64,000 bases of DNA from Bacteroides intestinalis (GCF_902364365.1 NZ_CABJDN010000005.1:496001-560000), one strand, 5' to 3'. Shown: positions 19,324 to 28,008, numbered from the stretch's first letter. A program made the numbers and translations. Notes: generated by a model from the letters alone, not told the origin.

Positions 19324-21513
19324 ATGTCTAAATTGAGATTCAGAGTAGTAGAAACGGCGTTTAAAAAGAAACCCGTTGCAGTGGCAGCTCCTGCGGAACG
19401 TCCGTCGGAATATTATGCCAAGTATGTATTCAACAAGGAAAAGATGTTCAGGTATCTGCCGAGCAAGGTATATGCTAAACTGATTGACGTGATCGACAAT
19501 GGCGCTCCGCTGGATCGCAGCATTGCTGATGAAGTGGCAGCCGGTATGAAGAAATGGGCACTCGAAATGGGTGTTACCCACTATACCCACTGGTTCCACC
19601 CGTTGACTGAAGGTACAGCCGAGAAGCATGACGCTTTCATTGAGCATGATGGCAAAGGCGGTGTGATGGAAGAATTCACAGGCAAATTGCTCGTTCAGCA
19701 GGAACCGGATGCATCCAGCTTCCCTAACGGTGGCATCCGCAATACGTTCGAGGCACGCGGTTACAGCGCATGGGATCCCTCTTCTCCGGCTTTCATCGTC
19801 GATGATACGCTCTGCATCCCGACCATTTTCATTGCCTACACCGGAGAATCTCTGGACTATAAGGCACCGTTGCTGAAAGCTCTGCGTGCCGTAGACAAAG
19901 CTGCCGTAGACGTATGCCGCTATTTCAATCCGGAAGTGAAGAAGGTGGTTGCCTACCTGGGTTGGGAACAGGAATACTTCCTGATCGATGAAGGTCTGTA
20001 CGCCGCCCGTCCCGACTTGCTGATGACAGGCCGCACCTTGATGGGACACGACAGTGCCAAAAACCAACAGTTGGAAGACCACTATTTCGGTGCCATTCCC
20101 ACCCGCGTGGCGGCCTTCATGAAAGAATTGGAAATCGAAGCTTTGAAGCTCGGCATTCCCGTCAAGACCCGTCACAACGAAGTAGCTCCCAACCAGTTCG
20201 AGCTGGCTCCCATCTTCGAAGAGTGCAACCTGGCTGTAGACCATAACATGCTCGTCATGGCATTGATGCGTAAAGTAGCCCGTAACCACGGCTTCCGCGT
20301 ACTGCTACATGAAAAACCCTTCAAAGGTGTCAACGGTAGCGGTAAGCACAACAACTGGTCATTGGGTACGGATACAGGTATCGGACTGATGGGACCGGGC
20401 AAATTACCTGAAGAAAACCTGCGCTTCATCACTTTCATTGTAAATACCCTGATGGCCGTTTACAAACACAACGGGTTATTGAAAGCATCCATTTCCAGTG
20501 CCACAAATGCACACCGTCTGGGTGCCAACGAAGCACCTCCCGCAATCATTTCCAGCTTCCTGGGCAAACAGTTGTCGCAGGTATTGGAACACATTGAAGA
20601 GAGTACCAAGGATGATCTCGTAAGCCTTAGCGGCAAGCAAGGCATGAAACTGGATATTCCGCAGATTCCGGAACTGTTGATTGACAATACCGACCGTAAC
20701 CGCACCAGCCCGTTCGCCTTCACCGGAAACCGTTTTGAGTTCCGCGCCGTAGGTTCGGAAGCAAACTGTGCCTGCGCCATGATTGCCCTGAACGCTGCCG
20801 TAGCCGAACAACTGGTAGAATTCAAAAAAGATGTGGACAAACTCATCGAGAAGGGTGAACCGAAGATTTCGGCTATCCTGGATGTGATCCGCAAATACAT
20901 CAAGATTTGCAAACCCATCCATTTCGACGGCAATGGCTACAGTGACGAGTGGAAAGAAGAAGCCAAGAAACGCGGTCTGGATTGCGAAACCAGTGTGCCT
21001 CTCATCTTCGACAGCTATCTGAAACCGGAAAGCATCCGCATGTTCGAAGATACCGGTGTCCTGACTCAGAAAGAACTGGAAGCCCGCAACGAAGTGAAAT
21101 GGGAAACCTACACTAAGAAAATCCAGATTGAAGCTCGTGTATTAGGTGACTTGGCCATGAACCATATCATCCCGGTAGCCACGCAGTATCAAACGGATCT
21201 CATTGATAACGTTTACAAGATGAAAGACCTGTTCCCCGGCGACAAAGCTGCAAAACTGTCTGCCAAGAACCTGGAACTCATCGAAGAAATTGCCGACCGC
21301 ACCGCCTTCATCAAAGAGCATGTAGATACCATGATCGAAGCCCGCAAGGTGGCCAACAAGATCGAAAGTGAACGTGAGAAAGCCATTGCCTACCACGACA
21401 CCATCGTACCGGCAATGGAGGAGATCCGTTATCATATCGACAAACTGGAACTGATTGTTGACAACCAGATGTGGACGCTGCCCAAATACAGGGAACTCTT
21501 GTTTATAAGATAA
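19324..21513 (+). CDS. glnN: Glutamine synthetase type III
   Basis: A 729-residue enzyme making glutamine from glutamate, ammonia and ATP. Its length and motifs (THYTHWFHPLT, EKHDAFIEHDGKG, GWEQEYFLID, VAPNQFELAPIFEE, NGSGKHNNWS) identify the GSIII class typical of Bacteroidales rather than GSI of about 470 residues. The C-terminal part from about residue 600 is helical and family-specific. It ends the barrel-glnK-amtB-glnN nitrogen block. Confidence 0.98.
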   Translation: MSKLRFRVVETAFKKKPVAVAAPAERPSEYYAKYVFNKEKMFRYLPSKVYAKLIDVIDNGAPLDRSIADEVAAGMKKWALEMGVTHYTHWFHPLTEGTAEKHDAFIEHDGKGGVMEEFTGKLLVQQEPDASSFPNGGIRNTFEARGYSAWDPSSPAFIVDDTLCIPTIFIAYTGESLDYKAPLLKALRAVDKAAVDVCRYFNPEVKKVVAYLGWEQEYFLIDEGLYAARPDLLMTGRTLMGHDSAKNQQLEDHYFGAIPTRVAAFMKELEIEALKLGIPVKTRHNEVAPNQFELAPIFEECNLAVDHNMLVMALMRKVARNHGFRVLLHEKPFKGVNGSGKHNNWSLGTDTGIGLMGPGKLPEENLRFITFIVNTLMAVYKHNGLLKASISSATNAHRLGANEAPPAIISSFLGKQLSQVLEHIEESTKDDLVSLSGKQGMKLDIPQIPELLIDNTDRNRTSPFAFTGNRFEFRAVGSEANCACAMIALNAAVAEQLVEFKKDVDKLIEKGEPKISAILDVIRKYIKICKPIHFDGNGYSDEWKEEAKKRGLDCETSVPLIFDSYLKPESIRMFEDTGVLTQKELEARNEVKWETYTKKIQIEARVLGDLAMNHIIPVATQYQTDLIDNVYKMKDLFPGDKAAKLSAKNLELIEEIADRTAFIKEHVDTMIEARKVANKIESEREKAIAYHDTIVPAMEEIRYHIDKLELIVDNQMWTLPKYRELLFIR

Positions 21514-21520
21514 GTGAAGA

Positions 21521-21609
21521 GAAGTGATTAACGGTTAGTGATTAGTGATAAGCAAAATGCCGCATACAGCGCATCCACTAATCACTCATCACTAAACACT
21601 AATCACTAT
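21521..21609. repeat. AGTGATTAG palindrome with core (copy A5)
   Basis: It is nearly identical to the copy before glnN: arms of GTTAGTGATTAGTGATAAG and CACTAATCACTCATCACT around AAAATGCCGCATACAGCGCATCC. Two such close copies thus bracket glnN. Confidence 0.85.
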
Positions 21610-21649
21610 TTGAAATTATCTATTTCTTTTGTTGGTTGTTTTAAGTTTG

Positions 21650-21700
21650 CAGGGGGAGAGGTGCCGGGAGGTAGTTCTCTCTCTTTTTTTATTACCTTTG
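21650..21700 (+). promoter_or_regulatory. Possible glnN terminator followed by -7 box
   Basis: GGGAGAG near 21654 can pair with CTCTCTC near 21677 before a seven-T run, which is a plausible weak terminator. TACCTTTG at 21693-21700 is a -7 box for the S37 peptidase gene. Confidence 0.45.
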
Positions 21701-21741
21701 TCGGAGTTTATAAAAACTATTCATAAATTTAAAACCCGATA

Positions 21742-23040
21742 ATGATGAAAACCATGCACATTCGCTATGCAGCACTCCTACTCTTTGTTTTGCTGTCAGC
21801 ATCGACCTCTTCTTTCGCACAGACCGTTCTGGAGCAAAAAATCAACGCGATTTCCGCCATTAAAGAAGTCCGTCCATTGGAAACTTCTGAGTTTTCAGAG
21901 AAGTATGTGACCTACTTTACCCAACCGCTGGATCACCGCCATCCGGAGAAAGGCAGCTTCCGCCAACGCGTTATCGTTGCTCATGTCGGCTTCGACCGCC
22001 CCACAGTGATCGTTACCGAAGGCTATGGCGCCGCTTACGCCCTCCGTTCCCAATATCGTGAAGAGCTTTCAAAACTTCTCAATGCCAACATGATATTCGT
22101 GGAATATCGCTACTTCCTTGAGTCTACCCCTGAGCCCAAAGACTGGCAATACCTGACAGCCGAGAACTCTGCGGACGACTTACATGCCATCACCACCGCA
22201 TTCAAAAACATCTATCCGGGCAAATGGATCGCCACCGGCATCAGCAAAGGAGGACAGACTACCCTTCTTTACCGCACTTTCTATCCGGATGATGTAGATA
22301 TTTCCGTTCCTTACGTAGCTCCGCTTTGTTATGGAGTAGAAGATGGACGCCATGAGCCTTTCCTTCACAAAGTTTCGACACCGGAAAACCGCAAGAAAAT
22401 TGAAGGTTTCCAATTGGAAGCTTTGAAACGGAAAGCAACCTTACTTCCCCGTTTTGAGAAGTATTGCACTGAAAAGAATTATTCATTCCGTGCACCCATT
22501 GAAGAAATTTACGATTATTCGGTATTGGAATATTCTTTTGCTTTGTGGCAGTGGGGTACTTCTATCAACTCAATCCCTGCTACCACCGCTTCAGATAACG
22601 ATATTTTCTCTCATCTGCTTGCTATCAGTGAACCGGGATATTTCACCGCCGATAGCCCCAATGCTTCTTTCTTCGTACAAGCTGCCCGTGAGTTGGGATA
22701 CTATGGTTATGATGTCCAACCGTTCAAGCAGTATCTCTCCATCCGGTCCGGTGAAGGCTATCTGCATCGTTTAATGCTTCCCGAAGAATTAAAAGACATG
22801 CCCTTCGACAAAACCTTAAGCAAGAAAATAACAAAGTTTCTAAAGAAACAAGATCCGAAGATGATCTTCATTTATGGTCAGAACGACCCATGGACGGCCG
22901 CAGGCGTCACCTGGCTGAAAAACAAAAAGAATATTCATGTATTTATCCAACCGAATGGCAGCCATCTGGCACGTATCAATACATTGCCCGAAAAAGAAAA
23001 GAAAGAGGTGATGGAACTGATAAAACAATGGCTAAAATAA
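21742..23040 (+). CDS. S37 family (PS-10-type) tripeptidyl aminopeptidase, exported
   Basis: A 432-residue secreted serine peptidase. The signal peptide ends near SSFAQ (residue 28). The alpha/beta-hydrolase nucleophile is the Ser in GISKGGQT near residue 169; the acid in YGQNDPW near 380 and the His in NGSHLARI near 409 complete the triad. Segments FTQPLDHRHPEKGSFRQR and VTEGYGAAY are typical of this family. I infer that it removes peptides from protein N-termini in the periplasm or on the surface. It is a lone gene. Confidence 0.88.
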   Translation: MMKTMHIRYAALLLFVLLSASTSSFAQTVLEQKINAISAIKEVRPLETSEFSEKYVTYFTQPLDHRHPEKGSFRQRVIVAHVGFDRPTVIVTEGYGAAYALRSQYREELSKLLNANMIFVEYRYFLESTPEPKDWQYLTAENSADDLHAITTAFKNIYPGKWIATGISKGGQTTLLYRTFYPDDVDISVPYVAPLCYGVEDGRHEPFLHKVSTPENRKKIEGFQLEALKRKATLLPRFEKYCTEKNYSFRAPIEEIYDYSVLEYSFALWQWGTSINSIPATTASDNDIFSHLLAISEPGYFTADSPNASFFVQAARELGYYGYDVQPFKQYLSIRSGEGYLHRLMLPEELKDMPFDKTLSKKITKFLKKQDPKMIFIYGQNDPWTAAGVTWLKNKKNIHVFIQPNGSHLARINTLPEKEKKEVMELIKQWLK

Positions 23041-23289
23041 ATGATAATTTAACGGTGGGAATAACTGAGATTAAGACAGGCTGAAAGCCTGATATTACAT
23101 AGCGTAGGGCGTTGCCCTACGTGATTATGTATATCTCTATTTAAGCCCTGAAAGGGCGCAATTAAGCATCAACCTTTATATCGCCCTTTCAGGGCTCAGA
23201 AAAAGGGATGCACATTACGTAGGGCGATGCCCTACGCTATATAATGCAAGCCTTTCAGGCTTAAAATTCAGCCCGATAAATTATCATTT
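23039..23289. repeat. Nested 250-bp palindrome of CGTAGGGC / GCCCTGAAAGGGC units
   Basis: Outer arms AAATGATAATTTA (23039-23051) and TAAATTATCATTT (23277-23289) enclose mirrored pairs: AGGCTGAAAGCCT with AGCCTTTCAGGCT, CGTAGGGCGTTGCCCTACG with CGTAGGGCGATGCCCTACG, and GCCCTGAAAGGGCG with CGCCCTTTCAGGGC. Each unit is itself a hairpin. The element begins in the stop codon of the S37 gene. A tandem TTGTTCCCTTGTCAAC pair follows near 23320-23350. Confidence 0.9.
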
Positions 23290-23357
23290 CACCGCGTAGC
23301 CTAACACTGCGTAGCCCCTTGTTCCCTTGTCAACTTGTTCCCTTGTCAACTAAATTT

Positions 23358-23948
23358 TTATTTATCTTCTATAATTTCCGCATCCTCAATATTGTCTACA
23401 GCCTTTGAAGAAGCTCCCGGCATACCCGGTGCCTTCGGCCGTTTGCGAGTGAATGTAAACCAATTTATCAATTCGGAAACTGCATATACTATGCTGGTGA
23501 TACCGATAATGATAAATGCCGTGGAACGCACTCCCGTCGGATTGAACAAGGCAATCAGCCCTGCAATCAGAATGAGCACCGGAATGATATAAAATCCCAC
23601 ACGAACCGGCATCCAGCGACGGGCCGCAGAAAGCGATGCAATCTGTTGCACACCACCCAACACAAGGATAAATCCCAGCACAAACGTCAGCAAATCTGCA
23701 AAGAAACCGGGCATAATGACCAGCCACAAACCAAATAGCAGACTACCGATTCCTTCAATAGGAAGACGGCGTCTTTCCTCCGCACTCATGGCAAAATATC
23801 CGATGATACTTAGAAGTGCCGGTATCAGAAATATAACACCGATCGTTATAACAAAATAATCTCCGGCTTCATTGGGAAACATCACCAATACCAAACCGAT
23901 TATCAGCGCACATATCGTACGCAAAAATGAGTTACTTATTCCTTTCAT
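23358..23948 (-). CDS. DUF308/HdeD-like membrane protein
   Basis: A 196-residue protein with about six hydrophobic segments in pairs (ICALIIGLVLVMFPNEAG, VITIGVIFLIPALLSIIGYF, IGSLLFGLWLVIMPGFF, FVLGFILVLGGVQQIASL). The repeated short helices with G-x-W/L-L patterns fit DUF308, the family of HdeD. The C-terminus is charged (VDNIEDAEIIEDK). In enteric bacteria HdeD relates to acid stress; no function is established here. It is on the minus strand, opposite its neighbours, with the 35-residue membrane protein gene just upstream. Confidence 0.8.
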   Translation of the reverse strand: MKGISNSFLRTICALIIGLVLVMFPNEAGDYFVITIGVIFLIPALLSIIGYFAMSAEERRRLPIEGIGSLLFGLWLVIMPGFFADLLTFVLGFILVLGGVQQIASLSAARRWMPVRVGFYIIPVLILIAGLIALFNPTGVRSTAFIIIGITSIVYAVSELINWFTFTRKRPKAPGMPGASSKAVDNIEDAEIIEDK

Positions 23949-24013
23949 GAGCTTATGATTTTTTGCGAAGATACATTTTTATCCGCACAACTCCACAAGA
24001 AAGTCAAGAAAAA

Positions 24014-24121
24014 TTAGTTTACGTTCAGCCAGGCGTTCATATCTTCAGCTACCAAAAGCCAATACAATAACAAAAGTATAGCAATAGATACGCCAATGGC
24101 GACTAAATGTTTTCGTTTCAT
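24014..24121 (-). CDS. 35-residue single-pass membrane miniprotein
   Basis: A short frame encodes MKRKHLVAIGVSIAIL and continues with LLLLYWLLVAEDMNAWLNVN: basic N-terminus, one 18-residue helix, acidic/polar end. An AAAGGA ribosome site lies 7 bases before the ATG, which supports translation. It lies 65 bases upstream of the DUF308 gene on the same strand, so the two may be one transcript. No family is recognised. Confidence 0.6.
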   Translation of the reverse strand: MKRKHLVAIGVSIAILLLLYWLLVAEDMNAWLNVN

Positions 24122-24336
24122 AGTTCATCCTTTCTTTTTTATATGAATAATAGTTGTTCAAAACACGATTATAAAACAAGTTCGCATACAAAAGGTTTAA
24201 TGATTCCCTCAAATTCCTTGGATGCTAACATCCTACCTACCATTACCATTCTTAGCATGATGGACAGGGATCATTCCTATAGTTTCAAGCTGATGAAACA
24301 AAAATGAGCTGTTTAGAGAAAAAAAGCAAGATTTTC

Positions 24337-24367
24337 TTTGGCAATTAAAACAAAGTGCTTACATTTG
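24337..24367 (+). promoter_or_regulatory. trp operon promoter
   Basis: TTTG at 24337-24340, exactly 19 bases, then TACATTTG at 24360-24367, a full match to the Bacteroides consensus TTTG-N19-TAnnTTTG. Transcription should begin near 24374, just before the leader peptide. Confidence 0.85.
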
Positions 24368-24390
24368 CCCCCAGCTAAAACAAAAAGACA

Positions 24391-24453
24391 ATGAAAACAA
24401 TGCTCGTAAATACATATTGGTGGTGGCGCCCGTTACAACTCCGACAGTCGTAA
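24391..24453 (+). CDS. trpL: trp operon leader peptide (Trp-Trp-Trp)
   Basis: A 20-codon frame, MKTMLVNTYWWWRPLQLRQS, has three consecutive TGG codons at 24418-24426. It starts 24 bases after the -7 box and ends 47 bases before a strong terminator, ahead of trpB. Three Trp in a row in 20 residues at this place has the form of a classical attenuation leader: ribosomes starved for charged tRNA-Trp stall there. CGACAG at 24442-24447, just beyond the Trp codons, is complementary to CTGTCG in the terminator's 5' arm, giving a possible antiterminator. Confidence 0.85.
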   Translation: MKTMLVNTYWWWRPLQLRQS

Positions 24454-24500
24454 GGGAGCAGTGCTCGTATGTATATATGTGAACATAATATAGATTAAGA

Positions 24501-24540
24501 AAGAGCCCTGTCGCAACCTGCGACAGGGCTCTTTTCTTTT
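24501..24540 (+). terminator. trp attenuator terminator
   Basis: AAGAGCCCTGTCGCA at 24501-24515 pairs perfectly with TGCGACAGGGCTCTT at 24519-24533 over a three-base loop, followed by TTCTTTT. It lies between the leader peptide and trpB, so it must be read through for operon expression. Confidence 0.9.
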
Positions 24541-24603
24541 ATCCGGTTTTGAAACCCAGACAAATTTCAATCGTAAATAGTAAATAATTAAATAGTAAAT
24601 AAA

Positions 24604-25788
24604 ATGATGAGTTTTTTAGTAAATCAAGATGGTTATTACGGAGAATTCGGTGGAGCATACGTTCCCGAAATACTCCACAAGTGTGTGGAAGAGTTGCAGA
24701 ACACCTATCTCAAAGTACTGCAAAGCGAAGATTTCAAGCAAGAGTTCGACCAACTGCTGCGTGACTACGTAGGACGTCCTTCCCCACTCTACTATGCCCG
24801 CCGGCTTTCCGAAAAGTATGGCTGCAAGCTCTACCTCAAACGTGAAGACCTGAACCATACAGGAGCTCACAAAATTAACAACACCATCGGGCAGATTCTT
24901 CTGGCACGCCGCATGGGCAAGCATCGCATCATCGCCGAAACCGGTGCCGGACAACACGGCGTAGCTACTGCCACCGTATGTGCCCTGATGAATATGGAAT
25001 GCATCGTCTACATGGGAAAAACGGATGTAGAACGCCAGCATGTCAATGTAGAAAAAATGAAGATGCTGGGTGCAACCGTCATCCCCGTCACTTCCGGAAA
25101 TATGACGCTGAAAGATGCTACCAACGAGGCAATCCGCGACTGGTGCTGTCATCCTGCCGATACCTACTACATCATCGGTTCCACAGTCGGTCCTCATCCT
25201 TATCCCGATATGGTGGCCCGTCTGCAATCCGTCATCAGCGAGGAAATCAAAAAGCAACTCATTGAGAAAGAAGGCCGTGACTGCCCCGACTATCTTATCG
25301 CTTGTGTAGGTGGTGGTAGCAATGCCGCCGGAACCATTTACCATTATATCGACGATAGCCGCGTGCAGATCGTCCTCGCCGAAGCGGGTGGTAAAGGAAT
25401 AGATACGGGTATGACTGCCGCTACCATCGCCCTCGGACAGATGGGAATCATCCACGGTGCACGCACTTACGTCATCCAGAACGAAGACGGCCAGATCGAA
25501 GAGCCCTACTCTATCTCTGCCGGACTGGATTACCCGGGTATCGGCCCCATGCATGCCAATCTGGCCGCACAAAAGCGTGCCATCGTACTTGCTGTTAATG
25601 ATGATGAAGCCATCCGCGCCGCCTACGAACTGACGAAACTGGAAGGTATCATCCCCGCCCTGGAAAGTGCCCATGCCCTCGGTGCCCTCGAAAAGCTGAA
25701 CTTCAAACCCGATGATGTGGTTGTACTGACTGTTTCGGGACGTGGAGACAAGGATATAGAAACTTATTTAACGTTTAGTGTTGAGTGA
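24604..25788 (+). CDS. trpB: Tryptophan synthase beta chain
   Basis: A 394-residue PLP enzyme that condenses indole and serine to tryptophan. Motifs: [28 protein letters not shown] with the PLP lysine near residue 89, [12 protein letters not shown], and the phosphate-binding GGGSNAAG. Two ATGs are adjacent (24604, 24607). It is the first structural gene after the attenuator, with trpA last, the order usual in Bacteroidales. Its stop (TGA at 25786) lies in the start of the following repeat. A degenerate AAATAGTAAAT stretch precedes the start. Confidence 0.98.
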   Translation: MMSFLVNQDGYYGEFGGAYVPEILHKCVEELQNTYLKVLQSEDFKQEFDQLLRDYVGRPSPLYYARRLSEKYGCKLYLKREDLNHTGAHKINNTIGQILLARRMGKHRIIAETGAGQHGVATATVCALMNMECIVYMGKTDVERQHVNVEKMKMLGATVIPVTSGNMTLKDATNEAIRDWCCHPADTYYIIGSTVGPHPYPDMVARLQSVISEEIKKQLIEKEGRDCPDYLIACVGGGSNAAGTIYHYIDDSRVQIVLAEAGGKGIDTGMTAATIALGQMGIIHGARTYVIQNEDGQIEEPYSISAGLDYPGIGPMHANLAAQKRAIVLAVNDDEAIRAAYELTKLEGIIPALESAHALGALEKLNFKPDDVVVLTVSGRGDKDIETYLTFSVE

Positions 25789-25853
25789 TTAGTGATTAAC
25801 ACTAAGATCATCGGTGCCACTAATCACTAATCATTAAAAACTAATCACTAAAA
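25771..25853. repeat. AGTGATTAG repeat between trpB and trpE (copy A6)
   Basis: TTTAGTGTTGAGTGATTAG words, a short centre with ATCATCGGTGC, then CACTAATCACTAATCATT and CTAATCACTA. It ends four bases before the trpE ATG. The core is not recognisable in this copy. Confidence 0.75.
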
Positions 25854-25856
25854 AAA

Positions 25857-27257
25857 ATGAATACATATAATTATCAAACACATAGTCGTACTATTCTTGG
25901 GGACTTGCACACTCCTGTAAGTACCTATCTTAAAGTCCGCGACGTCTTTCCCCAAAGTGCACTCATGGAAAGCTCCGACTATCATGGCAGTGAAAACAAC
26001 CGTTCATTCATCGGACTCTGTCCATTGGCAAGCGTCAGCATCGATCATGGAACAGCCGTCTTCCGCCTGCCCGACGGCACTCGCGAAGAACGCCCCATCA
26101 CACCTGAATATCCTGTAGAAAAAGCTTTAGAGGATTTCCTCGGCCGCTTCCATGTGGAAGGCGAATATGCCAATTACTGCGGTCTTTATGGCTACACTTC
26201 TTTCAATGCCGTACGCTATTTTGAGAATATTCCCGTGAAAGACAGCCGCGAAGCCACCAACGACGCACCGGATATGCTCTACATCCTGTATCAATACCTC
26301 ATTGTCTTCAACGACTTTAAGAACGAAATGGTACTTCTTGAAATGCTTGCCCCTGGTGAAGAAAGTGAACTGGACACCGTGCAGAAAGCCATCAATAACC
26401 GCAACTACACCGCCTACGATTTCCGTGCCGTCGGCGAAACCACTTCCCCGCTGACCGACGAACAGCATAAAGCAAATATCCGCCAGGGAATTGCTCATTG
26501 CCTGCGTGGGGATGTTTTCCAGATTGTTCTCTCCCGCCGTTTCGAACAACGTTTCGTAGGCGATGACTTCAAACTTTATCGCGCCTTGCGCAGCATCAAC
26601 CCCTCTCCTTATCTGTTCTATTTTGATTTCGGAGGTTTCCGCATCTTCGGTTCATCACCCGAGACGCACTGCCGCATCGAAGGCCGCCACGCCTACATCG
26701 ACCCCATCGCCGGCACTACCAAGCGCACCGGAGATCCCGAACAGGATGCGCTGAACGCCCAATACCTGCATGATGATCCCAAAGAGAATGCAGAGCATGT
26801 CATGCTGGTCGATCTCGCCCGTAACGATCTTTCCCGCAACTGCCACGATGTAAAAGTGGATTTCTACAAGGAAATGCAATATTACAGTCATGTTATCCAC
26901 CTGGTAAGCCGCGTCAGCGGTACGCTGAACGAAGATGCCCGCCCCATCAAAGCATTCATCGACACCTTCCCGGCAGGCACTCTGAGCGGTGCACCCAAGG
27001 TACGCGCCATGCAACTCATCAGCGAACTGGAACCGCACAATCGCGGCGCTTACGGCGGTTGCATCGGCTTCATCGGACTGAATGGTTCACTGAACCAGGC
27101 CATTACCATCCGTACTTTCGTCAGTCGCAACGGTGTACTTTGGTTTCAGGCAGGCGGCGGCATTGTAGCCAAGAGCAATGAAGAATACGAGTTGCAAGAG
27201 GTGAACAACAAACTGGGAGCACTGAAAAAGGCAATCGTAATGGCGGAGAAAATGTAA
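25857..27257 (+). CDS. trpE: Anthranilate synthase component I
   Basis: A 466-residue chorismate-using subunit that makes anthranilate with TrpG. ALMESSDYHG near 37-46 corresponds to the LLES tryptophan-binding site, so feedback inhibition is likely. The catalytic half has FQIVLSRRFEQRF, GSSPETH, DPIAGTTKRTG, MLVDLARNDLSR and FPAGTLSGAPKVRAM, all intact. It is followed by a repeat element and trpG. Confidence 0.98.
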   Translation: MNTYNYQTHSRTILGDLHTPVSTYLKVRDVFPQSALMESSDYHGSENNRSFIGLCPLASVSIDHGTAVFRLPDGTREERPITPEYPVEKALEDFLGRFHVEGEYANYCGLYGYTSFNAVRYFENIPVKDSREATNDAPDMLYILYQYLIVFNDFKNEMVLLEMLAPGEESELDTVQKAINNRNYTAYDFRAVGETTSPLTDEQHKANIRQGIAHCLRGDVFQIVLSRRFEQRFVGDDFKLYRALRSINPSPYLFYFDFGGFRIFGSSPETHCRIEGRHAYIDPIAGTTKRTGDPEQDALNAQYLHDDPKENAEHVMLVDLARNDLSRNCHDVKVDFYKEMQYYSHVIHLVSRVSGTLNEDARPIKAFIDTFPAGTLSGAPKVRAMQLISELEPHNRGAYGGCIGFIGLNGSLNQAITIRTFVSRNGVLWFQAGGGIVAKSNEEYELQEVNNKLGALKKAIVMAEKM

Positions 27258-27265
27258 ATTCATGT

Positions 27266-27381
27266 ACAATGTACAATTTACAAAGTACAATTTGCCATGC
27301 GGCGTACATAGCGCAGCCAAATTGTACTTTGTAAATTGTACTTTGAAAATTGTAAATTGTAAATTGTAAATTGTAAATGAA
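27266..27381. repeat. AAATTGTA palindrome with GCCATGCGG/AGCGCAGCC core (copy B2)
   Basis: The 23-base arms 27271-27293 and 27319-27341 are exact reverse complements built from TACAATTT words. The core 27294-27318 reads GCCATGCGG-CGTACAT-AGCGCAGCC, the same as in the AGTGATTAG-armed copy at 11328. A tail of AAATTGTA tandem words runs to the trpG start. Confidence 0.92.
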
Positions 27382-27384
27382 ATT

Positions 27385-28005
27385 ATGAAAACAGTAATCA
27401 TAGACAACTACGACTCTTTCACCTACAACCTTGCCCATCTGGTAAAAGAACTCGGCGCAGAAGTAGATGTGCTACGCAATGATAAATTTGAGCTTGAGGA
27501 ATTGGAGAAATATGATAAGATCATCCTTTCACCCGGTCCCGGCATTCCCGAGGAGGCAGGCTTACTATTAGAGGTCATCCGCACTTACGCAGGACGAAAA
27601 CCCATACTTGGCGTCTGCCTGGGTGAACAGGCCATCGGACAAGCATTCGGCGGGAAGCTCACCAATCTGAGCGAAGTCTTTCATGGCATACAAACGAATA
27701 TAGTGATTAGGGATGAGGGATTAGTGATTAGCGATGAGCTACTAATCACTAATCACTCATCACTAATCACTGATTACATTTTCTCCGGTCTTCCTACTGA
27801 AATTCCAGTCGGTCGCTATCACTCCTGGGTAGTGGATACGGACGGATTTCCCGAAGAATTGGTTATCACCGCCATCAGTTCCGAAGGTCAAATCATGGCA
27901 CTGAAACATCGGGAATACGATGTTCACGGCATCCAATTTCACCCGGAATCAGTACTGACTCCCGATGGAAAACAGATTGTAGGCAACTGGCTGAAAGGCG
28001 TCTGA
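27385..28005 (+). CDS. trpG: Anthranilate synthase component II, with in-frame repeat insertion
   Basis: A 206-residue glutamine amidotransferase that gives ammonia to TrpE. Nucleophile Cys in LGVCLGEQA near residue 78 and the His-Glu pair in FHPESV near 184 are intact; DNYDSFTYNL is the family start. Between VFHGIQTN and DYIFSGLP there are about 25 extra residues (106-130, including IRDEGLVISDELLITN) encoded by an AGTGATTAG palindrome. They fall in a surface-like region before YHSWV, and the frame continues, so the protein may be functional. Usual length is about 187. Confidence 0.95.
   Translation: MKTVIIDNYDSFTYNLAHLVKELGAEVDVLRNDKFELEELEKYDKIILSPGPGIPEEAGLLLEVIRTYAGRKPILGVCLGEQAIGQAFGGKLTNLSEVFHGIQTNIVIRDEGLVISDELLITNHSSLITDYIFSGLPTEIPVGRYHSWVVDTDGFPEELVITAISSEGQIMALKHREYDVHGIQFHPESVLTPDGKQIVGNWLKGV
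27701..27774. repeat. AGTGATTAG palindrome inside trpG (copy A7)
   Basis: TAGTGATTAGGGATGAG and TTAGTGATTAGCGATGAG are followed by CTACTAATCACTAATCACTC and CACTAATCACTGA, an imperfect hairpin with almost no centre. It is read through in the one frame that has no stop. Confidence 0.9.
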
Positions 28006-28008
28006 AAT

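Noticed and set aside
24107..24307. 66-codon frame before the trp promoter
   Set aside because: It overlaps the start of the 35-residue minus-strand gene and has unlikely composition. The 24122-24336 stretch holds nothing else I can support.
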